DNA of 22,798 bases. It comes from CAYNYI01 sp964401455 (GTDB lineage: Bacteria > Fibrobacterota > OXYB2-FULL-49-7 > CAYNYI01). Positions 1 through 7,866 of this stretch are shown piece by piece. The stretch spans positions 1-22,798 of the forward strand of contig CAYNYI010000047.1 in NCBI GenBank assembly GCA_964401455.1, in the 5' to 3' direction. The notes below the pieces were generated by a model that was not told the origin of the DNA, did no database searches, and saw only the letters and a program-made list of their open reading frames with translations. Each line of letters starts with the position of its first letter. Within the stretch, counting starts at the first letter, position 1. The position numbers and the translations under genes are program-made.

Positions 1-551
1 GAGTAAGACATACATATGAGGTTCATGGGGGTTTCGCCTGATATCCGGACCGCAGATTTTGCGTGTTCCAAGGCATCCTCAAACCGGTCGGCTGTATATA
101 AAACTTCCGATTTGAATCTTTCAATGAAGTCCGGCGGAACCCCTGATTCAGCGGCTTTATTTATATAATGGAGGGCTTTATCGGTCTCGGATGCTTCCAG
201 ATAGCACCTGGCGGTCTCAACAAGAAGTTCCGGTTTGCCGGGTGCTCTTTTTAGTGCTTCAAGACAGTTTATCAGACATTTTACCCGGTTTTTGTTTTCT
301 CTGTATATATTAATAAGCGGAATACGGTATTGAAGTTTCTCCGGTGCTTTGGATACTGCCTGTTCAAGATATTCTGAGGCTTTTCTTATATCACCGAGGC
401 GAAGAAAAGATGCGCCGGTCAGAAAAAGGATTTCATCAGACTCTGAAAAGTTTCGAAGGCAATCGAGGCATTCATGGTTCATCTCTTTATACAGTCCCTT
501 TTTGTATAAAGATTTTATGATTCTTATTATATCGTTAAGTTCTCTTTTCAT
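1..551 (-). CDS. TPR-repeat protein, N-terminal part (runs off the left edge)
   Basis: Reading leftward from an ATG at 551-549, the frame stays open for 183 codons to the window edge, so only the N-terminal part is visible. The translation starts MKRELNDIIRIIKSLYKKGL. It is made of repeated helical pairs typical of tetratricopeptide repeats, for example LFLTGASFLRLGDIRKASEY, LLVETARCYLEASETDKALH and RFEDALEHAKSAVRISGETP. No signal peptide or membrane segment is visible in this part, so it looks cytoplasmic. The start overlaps the stop of the upstream nitroreductase gene as ATGA, which implies translational coupling. TPR proteins are protein-interaction scaffolds; nothing here names a partner. 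The TPR assignment is fairly sure; function is unknown. Confidence 0.75.
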   Translation of the reverse strand, partial: MKRELNDIIRIIKSLYKKGLYKEMNHECLDCLRNFSESDEILFLTGASFLRLGDIRKASEYLEQAVSKAPEKLQYRIPLINIYRENKNRVKCLINCLEALKRAPGKPELLVETARCYLEASETDKALHYINKAAESGVPPDFIERFKSEVLYTADRFEDALEHAKSAVRISGETPMNLICMSY

Positions 552-1204
552 TTTCCGGCGGGAATGAGGTATAAAGGAGTAAGTTCATCTTCGATTCCTG
601 ACAGGTTTTTTACCGCCGATTCGCTGAAAGCACCGACCGGAACCGCGCCGATTCCAAGAGAAACAGCCTGAAGAAGTATATTCTGAGCCGAATGCCCGGC
701 CTCTAGATGAGTGTAGAATTTTCCTTTTTCAGGATACCTCCTTGTTATTTTCCGGTAATCCGCGCATATCAGAAAAACAACAGGTGCATCAGCTACGCAG
801 CGTTGTCCGAGGGCGGCTTCGCTTAACTCATATCTTTTGTCTTCGGAAGAAATAGTACTGAGAGAATGCGATTCCGGCAGATAAGAAAAGATTCCGTTTT
901 TATCAAAGAGAATTATGTGAAGCGGATAAGAAGCACCGGCGGAAGGTGCAGTTCTGAAACCGAGCCCGCGGTTTGTTATTCCCTGGGCGGCGTACAGCAG
1001 TGTGGACACTTCTTTAATAGACAGAGGCTTTTGAGAAAATCTTCTTTTTGATCGTCTTTTTTCAATAGCCGTACCTACAGGCATTCTGTCCTTCGTGGGA
1101 GACGGGAGAACAGTCAGTTCCGCGACCGGGGCGGATAATACAATAAGTACAGCTGTAAACAGAATAATTATGAGTTTCACAGGAAAGAAAATAATATTTG
1201 TCAC
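548..1204 (-). CDS. SagB/ThcOx-type nitroreductase-family oxidoreductase with N-terminal signal or anchor
   Basis: 218 codons from a GTG at 1204. The fold is recognisable as the FMN-dependent nitroreductase superfamily, SagB-like branch: RRSKRRF near residue 50, then RTAPSAGASYPL (flavin-binding loop), EAGHSAQNILLQAVSLGIGA and a C-terminal PLYLIPAGK. SagB enzymes oxidise azolines in peptide natural products, but many stand-alone homologues have unknown substrates, and no YcaO cyclase or precursor peptide gene is visible here. The N-terminus is hydrophobic (KLIIILFTAVLIVLSAPVAE), so the protein is probably exported or membrane-anchored, which is unusual for a flavoprotein that needs a reductant. 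A second GTG at 1180 would start exactly at MKLIIILF and may be the true start; neither GTG has a clear Shine-Dalgarno. The stop overlaps the start of the downstream TPR gene. Confidence 0.8.
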   Translation of the reverse strand: MTNIIFFPVKLIIILFTAVLIVLSAPVAELTVLPSPTKDRMPVGTAIEKRRSKRRFSQKPLSIKEVSTLLYAAQGITNRGLGFRTAPSAGASYPLHIILFDKNGIFSYLPESHSLSTISSEDKRYELSEAALGQRCVADAPVVFLICADYRKITRRYPEKGKFYTHLEAGHSAQNILLQAVSLGIGAVPVGAFSESAVKNLSGIEDELTPLYLIPAGK

Positions 1205-1266
1205 ATTGGAAAAACCATTAGTGTACTGGTAATTTGAAAAGGATGGTATGAATATTTGTAAATAGA

Positions 1267-1297
1267 AAAGCCCGCTTCAGGATCAGAAGCGGGCTTT
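1267..1297 (-). terminator. Intrinsic terminator of serC
   Basis: A perfect 12-bp stem (AAAGCCCGCTTC at 1267-1278 with GAAGCGGGCTTT at 1286-1297) encloses the 7-nt loop AGGATCA. It begins about 20 nt beyond the serC stop. On the minus strand it is followed by TTCTATTTA, a weak U-rich tract. On the plus strand the following bases include a T-run too, so it may act in both directions. Confidence 0.85.
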
Positions 1298-1316
1298 ACT
1301 TTTTGTGTAAGTATTA

Positions 1317-2390
1317 TCAGCTTTTTTCGGAACGGAACTTTTTCATAAAATCCGTAAGCTTGTCAATTCCTTGCGCAGGCATTGAGTTGTATATTGAGGC
1401 TCTTATTCCGCCCACGCTACGGTGACCTTTGAGACCGCTTAGCCCCTCGGAAAGGGCAGAAGCTATAAATTCCTTTTCCAGGTCTTCTGAGGGGAGTCTC
1501 CAGACTACATTCATGATAGAACGGTCTTTTTCGCGCACAGGGCTTTTGTAGAATTCACCGTCTATTTCGGTATACAGTTTTTCGGCTTTTGTTTTATTTA
1601 TTTCTTCCATTTTGTTTAGTCCGCCGAGACCGATCAGCCAGTCTGTAACAAGTTTAACTATGTAGATAGGGAAGCAGGGGGGAGTATTGAACATAGAACC
1701 CTTTGATACATGTGTGCTGTATTTAAGCATTGTCGGATTTTCCCTTACGGTCTTTTCGGCGAGATCTTTCCTGATAATCACAACAGTAACACCTGAAGGT
1801 CCTAGGTTTTTCTGCGCTCCGGCATAAATCATACCGAATTTAGATACATCAACAGGTTTATGAAGAATATCCGAAGACATGTCAGCGATAAGGGGGCTTT
1901 TAGTTTCAGGATAGGATTTATACTGCGTGCCCGCTATAGTATTGTTGGATGTAATATGTGTATAGGCGGCCTCTTTAGTCAGGCTTAACCCGTCAGGAAT
2001 CATGGTGTAATTATTTTCTTTTGAGCTGCCGGCTATATTTACTTTTCCGAAAAGTCCCGCTTCCTTTATTGCTTTGGCAGACCATGAACCTGTATCCACA
2101 TAATCCGCGGTTTCGTTTTCTCCGAGAAGATTCATCGGAATCATGGCGAACTGTGTACTCGCACCTCCCTGAAGGAAGAGTACCGCATAATCGTCTGATA
2201 TGCCGAGAAGTTTACGGAAATTTGCTTCCGCCTCTGTAATAATGGCATCAAAATCTTTTGACCGGTGGCTCATTTCCATAACTGACATGCCCGCACCCTT
2301 GTAGCTGAGCAAGTCGTTTTTCGCTTCTTCAAGTACTTCGAGGGGAAGGGTTGCGGGACCTGCGCTGAAATTAAAAATCCGTTCTGACAT
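1317..2390 (-). CDS. serC: Phosphoserine aminotransferase SerC
   Basis: A 357-residue class V, PLP-dependent aminotransferase, normal length for SerC. It converts 3-phosphohydroxypyruvate plus glutamate to phosphoserine in cytoplasmic serine synthesis, and also serves pyridoxal phosphate synthesis in some bacteria. Seen in the sequence: the start MSERIFNFSAGPATLP, the conserved MSVMEMSHRS, the cofactor loop GGASTQFAM at 75-83, DMSSD at 170-174, the PLP lysine K194 in YAGAQKNLGPSG, and a C-terminal GHRSVGGIRASIYN. The ATG at 2390 has a GGGAG Shine-Dalgarno about 10 nt upstream. It sits 110 bp below the DUF2225 gene and has its own candidate promoter, so it may be a separate transcript that ends at the hairpin at 1267-1297. 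Confidence 0.96.
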   Translation of the reverse strand: MSERIFNFSAGPATLPLEVLEEAKNDLLSYKGAGMSVMEMSHRSKDFDAIITEAEANFRKLLGISDDYAVLFLQGGASTQFAMIPMNLLGENETADYVDTGSWSAKAIKEAGLFGKVNIAGSSKENNYTMIPDGLSLTKEAAYTHITSNNTIAGTQYKSYPETKSPLIADMSSDILHKPVDVSKFGMIYAGAQKNLGPSGVTVVIIRKDLAEKTVRENPTMLKYSTHVSKGSMFNTPPCFPIYIVKLVTDWLIGLGGLNKMEEINKTKAEKLYTEIDGEFYKSPVREKDRSIMNVVWRLPSEDLEKEFIASALSEGLSGLKGHRSVGGIRASIYNSMPAQGIDKLTDFMKKFRSEKS

Positions 2391-2413
2391 GATTATAAAA
2401 CTCCCTTTTGAAA

Positions 2414-2425
2414 TTGTTTAAACAA
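2414..2425. promoter_or_regulatory. 12-bp palindrome in the serC leader
   Basis: TTGTTTAAACAA is a perfect palindrome 24 bp before the serC start codon and just downstream of the candidate start of transcription. It could be an operator. It is AT-rich and short, so chance is a real alternative. Confidence 0.25.
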
Positions 2426-2448
2426 ATGCCCGTTTTAAGGCATGTTTT

Positions 2449-2477
2449 AATTTAATAATATTTAGTTTTCTAATCAA
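2449..2477 (-). promoter_or_regulatory. Candidate sigma70-type promoter of serC
   Basis: Reading on the minus strand, TTGATT (2477-2472) and TAAATT (2454-2449) are separated by exactly 17 bp, in the gap between the DUF2225 gene and serC. Transcription would begin near 2442, giving a leader of about 50 nt. This rests on the consensus match alone. Confidence 0.4.
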
Positions 2478-2500
2478 TAAGAAATTCCGGATAAGAGAGA

Positions 2501-3481
2501 TCAGGTATTCTCAAAAACAGAAGGATCATCGCGGTCTTCCCAGAGACGTTTGCATTTTTCTACCCACTTCTGAACAGTTGTGGTAACTATCCCGGGGTTT
2601 TGTTTCGATTCATTTATTTTATCGGTTTTAATTTTGTCAATAGCCGAAATATATGAATTAGCTTTTGCCTGGTTTCCCGCTTTGAGATGAAGAGCGATAA
2701 TATTATAGATAACCTGATATTCTATTTCTTCCGACTTAGCGTCAGATTTGCTGAAACTTTCTGAGAAATAATTAAGTGCTTCTTTGAGAGCCTCGCTTTC
2801 ATTCTCTCCGTTTGCTTTTTGAAGATTAGCGATTTTAAGAAAATAGGATCCCAATTTATAATAAGAATAGGGCATGTCGAAATATGCTTCGACTCTCGCC
2901 CGCATCACCGAAAGCCTGTAGCTCAAAATACTTTGTTCTGTGTCGCGAGGTCTTCTGAAAAAATCTTCGGGATTAACTATTGTCGAAGCAAGAGATTTGC
3001 GCTCTCCGATTTTTTCCTGCAATGACGAAACAGGGTTTGTGGGTATCTGAGACAGGACTTCCTGTTTTGTTATTTTAGAAACCGAAGAAAAATCCCGTTT
3101 GTCCGGAGAAGCAAAGAAACACCTGGTACATACAGTGACGGCCAGATGGTTGTAATTGACCGTTCTAAAGCCCATCGCCCCTTTATAAACAGGAACATTG
3201 AAAAGAGTAAATGTTATCTGCTGTGATTTACCTCTTAATTCATATCCTGTGCACTCCGCTCCGCAGACCGGGCAAATAAGAGAAATAGTGAAAATCGGAT
3301 CCTCGCCCTCTTCCGTGGAAGTCTCACCTGTGTTCTTATTTCTGGAATTCTCTTTTATCTCCTTTATGTTTTTCATGTCAATCTGAGGGCCGAATTTTCT
3401 TATATAGGTATTTACCAGGTTTTCATTATCAAGAAGGATATTCAGCCGTCTTTTGACTTCCTTTACATTCGGAGGAGCCAT
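2501..3481 (-). CDS. DUF2225 zinc-ribbon/TPR protein
   Basis: 326 residues. Two cysteine pairs define a split zinc ribbon: C70-x2-C73 (ICPVCGAEC) and C118-x2-C121 (VTVCTRCFFAS), in the arrangement typical of DUF2225. The second half is helical, with TPR-like stretches such as SYYKLGSYFLKIANLQKANG and EYQVIYNIIALHLKAGNQAK. Residues 40-62 are charged and low-complexity, probably a linker. No signal peptide or membrane segment is visible, so it should be cytoplasmic. The biochemical role of the family is not established. It lies 75 bp downstream of waaA on the same strand, so it may share that transcript. Its ATG is preceded by only a weak AAGGGA motif. Family call good; function unknown. Confidence 0.8.
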   Translation of the reverse strand: MAPPNVKEVKRRLNILLDNENLVNTYIRKFGPQIDMKNIKEIKENSRNKNTGETSTEEGEDPIFTISLICPVCGAECTGYELRGKSQQITFTLFNVPVYKGAMGFRTVNYNHLAVTVCTRCFFASPDKRDFSSVSKITKQEVLSQIPTNPVSSLQEKIGERKSLASTIVNPEDFFRRPRDTEQSILSYRLSVMRARVEAYFDMPYSYYKLGSYFLKIANLQKANGENESEALKEALNYFSESFSKSDAKSEEIEYQVIYNIIALHLKAGNQAKANSYISAIDKIKTDKINESKQNPGIVTTTVQKWVEKCKRLWEDRDDPSVFENT

Positions 3482-3556
3482 TTTATTTTCCCTTTATTAC
3501 CGTTTTAAACAGGTATAGCATTATTAACTATTAAATAATATTTTCAGCTATCTGTT

Positions 3557-4852
3557 TCAAGCACTTTCGTAATGCCTGGACTTTTTATACTTTTTTCTGA
3601 TTAATCTGAAAACATTGTCTGTATCGTCTCCCTGTTTTTCTTTGAATTTCGCAATATTCTTGCGGACTCTATTCAAAACCGGACCGTTTTCTTTAAAATC
3701 CTCAAGGATAGATTCCAGTGCTTCTTTATCCCGGCAAAGTATCCCGCAGCCTGAATTTTTTAGTATTTCGGCGGTGACCTTTTGTTTATAATAATACGGA
3801 CCGAAAATAACGGGAACACCAAAATTTAAAGGCTCTATCAGATTGTGCCCTCCGTAGTCGGACATCGTGCCGCCGACAAAAGCCGCGTCAGATATTCTGT
3901 AGAAATTATTCAGTTCACCCAGGGTGTCTATTAAAAGAAGACCTGAATTAAGTTTTTCTCCGCTTTTTTTATGTTCTGACCATTTTACTGAAGATATTCC
4001 GTTCTCGGCCGAGATTTTATCAAAAAAAGGAACTTTTGAGATGTGTCTCGGGGCGGCTGCTATAATTATTTCTGAATTTTCAAAAAGGAGTGAACGCATG
4101 GCCGGAAGAAGTAAAGACCTGGTTTCGCCTTCGCGCAGAGATCCTATCGTGAAAAGTTTAGCTTTCGAACTTATTCCGGATATTTCACGGAAAGATCTTT
4201 TTTCTTCAGCCGACACTGTACTAACGCAGATCTCATTTTTTAAATTACCGGATATTTTTATTCGTTTATCCGGGTAACCGAGTGAACGGAACCTTTTTGC
4301 ACCGGTATTTTCCTGGCATACTATTAAAGCAAAGGCGGATAGAACTCTTTGAATCAAAGAAGAAGCCCACCGGTAGCGTCTGGTTGATTTAGCGGAGAGT
4401 CTGGCATTAAGAAGAAAAGCGTTGATGCCGGATTTTTTTATGCGAAGCAAAAGATTCGGCCATATCTCGGTTTCGAGATTAATGAAAATTTCAGGGCGCT
4501 GTTTTTTTACCGCTGTTTTAACAATCCAGTAAAAATCAGGTGGAAGGTAAGCTGTATGGACGTCATCGCCCGTATGCCCGGAAATATAATCGAGCCCGGC
4601 AGTAGTGGTAGAAGTTATAATGAATTCGAATTCGGGAAAGGTGTTTTTGAATCTCGGAAGAAGCTTTTTTATTAGAGTTTGTTCTCCAAGAGAAGCTCCG
4701 TGGATCCAGACGCATTTTTTTAAAGGTTTGAGTTTTCTGAATGAATTGAAACGGCGTCTTATGTCTTTTAGGTTGAAAAGATAAGTGATAGCTATAAAAG
4801 GTGATAATATTATAAAGAACAGCGTAATGATAATATTATATAAGATTATCAT
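3557..4852 (-). CDS. waaA: 3-deoxy-D-manno-octulosonic acid (Kdo) transferase WaaA
   Basis: A 431-residue glycosyltransferase that adds Kdo from CMP-Kdo to the lipid A precursor, the first step of LPS inner-core assembly at the cytoplasmic face of the inner membrane. Seen: an N-terminal membrane anchor (IIITLFFIILSPFIAITYLF), the acceptor-domain motif WIHGASLGE with the conserved glutamate E57, ITSTTTAG, NLETEIWPNLL, and in the C-terminal GT-B domain the nucleotide-sugar motifs IGSLREGE, AAPRH and FVGGTMSDYGGHNLIEPL. Length is normal. Its start shares one base with the stop of the upstream heptosyltransferase gene (TAATG), so the two are translationally coupled. How many Kdo units it adds cannot be read from the sequence. 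Confidence 0.95.
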   Translation of the reverse strand: MIILYNIIITLFFIILSPFIAITYLFNLKDIRRRFNSFRKLKPLKKCVWIHGASLGEQTLIKKLLPRFKNTFPEFEFIITSTTTAGLDYISGHTGDDVHTAYLPPDFYWIVKTAVKKQRPEIFINLETEIWPNLLLRIKKSGINAFLLNARLSAKSTRRYRWASSLIQRVLSAFALIVCQENTGAKRFRSLGYPDKRIKISGNLKNEICVSTVSAEEKRSFREISGISSKAKLFTIGSLREGETRSLLLPAMRSLLFENSEIIIAAAPRHISKVPFFDKISAENGISSVKWSEHKKSGEKLNSGLLLIDTLGELNNFYRISDAAFVGGTMSDYGGHNLIEPLNFGVPVIFGPYYYKQKVTAEILKNSGCGILCRDKEALESILEDFKENGPVLNRVRKNIAKFKEKQGDDTDNVFRLIRKKYKKSRHYESA

Positions 4853-5883
4853 TACGCTTCCCTTTTTGCGGCGTAATCCGGGGTAAATATGACCTCAAAT
4901 ACATTTTTCGGCTTAATTTCGTTCATACATCTGAAATGTTTCTCCGGGCATTTATTTCTGCCCACCGATGTACAGGGGCGGCAGTAAAGTTCTCTCTTTT
5001 CAAAAGTCGCAACTTTTCCCGGAGGGACAAATCCCATAGAAGGTGTCGTCGGGCCGAATATTATGTTTACCGGAATGTCTGCTGCGGCTGCAAGATGCGC
5101 CAGCCCGCTGTCATTTGAGACCGCAAGGGAACATTGCTTCAGAACGTGGAAATTCTGTTCTATATTTAACTTACCTGAAAAATTCTGTACAGAATCCGGT
5201 GCTCCGTTTTTCTCCGCATATTCTTTTATTGAGGCGCATAAATCTTTTTCTGCGAAGCTTCCGAGTAAAACTATTCCTAAACCCTTCTGGACTAACATTA
5301 CCGCAAGAGAGGAATAGTTGTCAACTCCCCAGGTCTTGCATTCCCATCGGGAACCCGGACATATTGCCGCAAGAGGGGTCTTATTGTTTATTTGTGGAAT
5401 AGAAACGGCAGGCCGGTCAAAAATATTTGAAATATGTTGCGGTGGTTTTTCATTTGGAATAGCCGGAATTTTAATCGTGTTTTTATATCTTGTAACTATG
5501 TCCGGGACATTTTTCATGAAATTATAACGGGTCCTTGCCGTGAGATATTTTCTAACAGTATATTTTTTTAGTCTGGATATTTTTTCCTTTTTAAGGAAAA
5601 GAGACATAAGTATTGATCGAATGCTTTTATGCATATCGATAATATGTGAATACCTGAACCGGTTTAATGCCGTTACAGTTCGAATCAGATCGCAAAAGCC
5701 GGAATCGTTTTCGATTGAAATGACCTTGTCCACAAGGGAGGAACCACAAAATACTTCCCGATAGGCTTCTTTTGTAAGCACATGTATTTCCGAGTCAGGC
5801 ATATTTTGGCGGATTGCCTGTATAGCCGGAAAAAGAAGAATTATATCTCCGAGAGAACTGAATCTTATTATTAAAATTTTCAT
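4852..5883 (-). CDS. GT9-family heptosyltransferase (WaaF-like)
   Basis: 343 residues, glycosyltransferase family 9. It probably transfers heptose from ADP-heptose to the Kdo-lipid A core in the cytoplasm. Seen: the N-terminal MKILIIRFSSLGDIILLFPA, the start of the donor domain AICPGSRWECKTWG, LGSFAEKDLC, the ADP-sugar site VSNDSGLAHLAAA, FGPTTPSMG, and a cysteine-rich C-terminal segment (LYCRPC...NKCPEKHFRCM) typical of WaaF-like members. The gene overlaps waaA by one base, which supports an LPS-core role. Whether it acts as heptosyltransferase I, II or another GT9 enzyme cannot be settled, so I give no symbol. It is the first gene of this leftward set, 75 bp from the divergent protease gene. 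Confidence 0.9.
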   Translation of the reverse strand: MKILIIRFSSLGDIILLFPAIQAIRQNMPDSEIHVLTKEAYREVFCGSSLVDKVISIENDSGFCDLIRTVTALNRFRYSHIIDMHKSIRSILMSLFLKKEKISRLKKYTVRKYLTARTRYNFMKNVPDIVTRYKNTIKIPAIPNEKPPQHISNIFDRPAVSIPQINNKTPLAAICPGSRWECKTWGVDNYSSLAVMLVQKGLGIVLLGSFAEKDLCASIKEYAEKNGAPDSVQNFSGKLNIEQNFHVLKQCSLAVSNDSGLAHLAAAADIPVNIIFGPTTPSMGFVPPGKVATFEKRELYCRPCTSVGRNKCPEKHFRCMNEIKPKNVFEVIFTPDYAAKREA

Positions 5884-5958
5884 TTTATTAAGAGACCTTT
5901 TTTAAGGGAATTAATATAATTAATTTGAACTTTTCACCGCTTAGTCCGGTCTAAAATT

Positions 5959-7866
5959 ATGATGAATATATTTGACGGTAGTAAAATAAAAACTGCAGGT
6001 GTCCTGATTCCGATGCTTCTGTTATCATTTGCTGCGGAGCCGCTGGATGATGTTCCGGAAAAAACCGGGGCTTATTACTATCATGCGCTTGGCTTTAAGG
6101 GCGCGGGTGTGCTTATGGGAATTATAGATAACAGTATTAATCTATCATACTATGATTATAGAAATCCGGACGGCTCGACCCGTTGCCTGAATTATCTGGA
6201 TTACGAAAGAGGGGATATGGACAGTTCCGATATAAATTCTATACTGAGAGACAAATACCCCGATAATCGCTTGTATAATTATGATACCGTTTTCAACCTG
6301 TCTCCCGACGGTCATGCTCATGGCGATCCCGTAGCCAGTTTGGCGCTGGGTAACGGGAGTAGCGTAGGCGCAGTTGACTTTTCCGGGAAATACACAGGAA
6401 TAGCTCCCGAATCAGACTTTATCTTCGGTGTTTATTCAAAAAGCAGCTATTATGAAAGTCTTGCATATTATCTGCGATTTATCGACAGCGCCGCCTCAGC
6501 GCTCGGAAGGCCATGGGTCGTAAATATGAGCCTTTCCTCAGGTCCTCAGCAGTTAATTGATTCTCTGACCGGGCAGGGTAAGTCGGGCAAATGTGTGATA
6601 GTCGCTTCCGGAAATGTACCTTCGGATAATTATTATAAAATGGAATCGGAATCAGGCGGTACAGACAGCACGGTTTTTCAATATGGGCCTTTTGACTTTG
6701 GAAAATTCAAAATCGAATACGGAGGGGATACCTTAAGAACATTCAGAACGACCGCTGATATTTCATGTTCTGCAAGTGAGGGCTCATATACTGTCGAAAT
6801 AAACTCTCCCGGCGGAAATATCGCGTCCTGGGGATTGTCGGAATTTCCACGCCGTAACGGTTTTTACTCTCAGGTCTTTTTAGCAGGAGGAGACAGTTCA
6901 GCCGGCGATGAAACTCTGCTTACCGCGCAATATGAACGATGCCTTTTATATCGAAAAAGTGATACGGTATATTCGTTTTCCCTCGAGGCCAGATCAGACA
7001 GCGCCCGTCCTTTTCAGATTAAAGTTAAAAGGGAAAATATAAACAGCTATACCGAAACGGAAATAAATTTTAATAAATATAACTCGGTTTTGTCCGCAGC
7101 TGACGAATATTATGTATATCCCGACACTACTCTTCTGGACAGATATAAGGCACTTGCTCCTCTTGCCAATACCGCCTCGGCAGTCACGGTAGCCTCATAT
7201 TATGACAGTGTACTGGCAGGTGACCCTCCGGACGCGTTAAAAGGAGGTCTTACATATTACTCATCGGCGGGGCCTTCGCTTTCGGGAATTCAAAAACCCG
7301 ATATAACTGCTCCCGGGCATGGTGTTATAATGCTGATGCCCGGAGGCGTGATGGCGGACAGTATTCATGACTATACCCGTTACGGAACTTCTTTTGCTGC
7401 TCCGGTCGCAGCAGGTGCCGCGGCATTGCTCCTGGAGCGTTATCCGTATCTTGACGCAGCTGAAATAAAGGACACCATGGCGCTTTATGCGATTTCTGAT
7501 AATCAAACCGGGGCAGTCCCTAATAATCTATGGGGTTACGGTAAACTGAACCTCGCATCCGGAGAAACCGCTATGGAATCCGAAACAACCGGATTTGGCA
7601 GCGGGGTAACGGAAGCCGGGAATTACCCTAATCCGTTTAATCCTGAAACTGTTATCTCATTTACTTCATCAGACAACTTTGCTGATGTGACAATATACGG
7701 CACAAAAGGAAGGAGGCTTTTCCGCAAAACATTTACAGCCGACGGTGAGATGCTGGGCAGGGTAAGGTTCTCTTTTAGTCCTGAGAGTACCGCTTCCGGT
7801 ATAATGATATGCAGGATAGAGACCGGTTCCGGTACAGAAGAATTCAGGATGCTTTACTGCAGATAA
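5959..7866 (+). CDS. Secreted S8 (subtilisin-like) serine protease with C-terminal type IX secretion-like sorting domain
   Basis: 635 residues. A hydrophobic segment at about 11-26 (TAGVLIPMLLLSFAAE) looks like a signal peptide. The catalytic set can be placed: Asp57 in GVLMGIIDNSIN, His121 in DGHAHGDPVAS, oxyanion Asn219 in VIVASGN and Ser478 in GTSFAAPVAAGAAALL; KPDITAPGHG precedes the serine. About 260 residues separate Asn219 from Ser478, against roughly 66 in subtilisin, so a beta-rich domain (about 225-390) is inserted in the catalytic fold. The C-terminus (about 557-635) carries NYPNPFNPETVISF and a beta-sandwich like FlgD/Por sorting domains, predicting export to the cell surface. There are two adjacent ATGs and no Shine-Dalgarno. 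Asp and His motifs depart from the usual DTG and HGTH, but the triad is intact. Confidence 0.9.
   Translation: MMNIFDGSKIKTAGVLIPMLLLSFAAEPLDDVPEKTGAYYYHALGFKGAGVLMGIIDNSINLSYYDYRNPDGSTRCLNYLDYERGDMDSSDINSILRDKYPDNRLYNYDTVFNLSPDGHAHGDPVASLALGNGSSVGAVDFSGKYTGIAPESDFIFGVYSKSSYYESLAYYLRFIDSAASALGRPWVVNMSLSSGPQQLIDSLTGQGKSGKCVIVASGNVPSDNYYKMESESGGTDSTVFQYGPFDFGKFKIEYGGDTLRTFRTTADISCSASEGSYTVEINSPGGNIASWGLSEFPRRNGFYSQVFLAGGDSSAGDETLLTAQYERCLLYRKSDTVYSFSLEARSDSARPFQIKVKRENINSYTETEINFNKYNSVLSAADEYYVYPDTTLLDRYKALAPLANTASAVTVASYYDSVLAGDPPDALKGGLTYYSSAGPSLSGIQKPDITAPGHGVIMLMPGGVMADSIHDYTRYGTSFAAPVAAGAAALLLERYPYLDAAEIKDTMALYAISDNQTGAVPNNLWGYGKLNLASGETAMESETTGFGSGVTEAGNYPNPFNPETVISFTSSDNFADVTIYGTKGRRLFRKTFTADGEMLGRVRFSFSPESTASGIMICRIETGSGTEEFRMLYCR

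Noticed and set aside
5884..5958. AATTAAT-ATA-ATTAATT inverted repeat between the divergent heptosyltransferase and protease genes
   Set aside because: Pure A/T and short, so expected by chance in an AT-rich divergent promoter gap.
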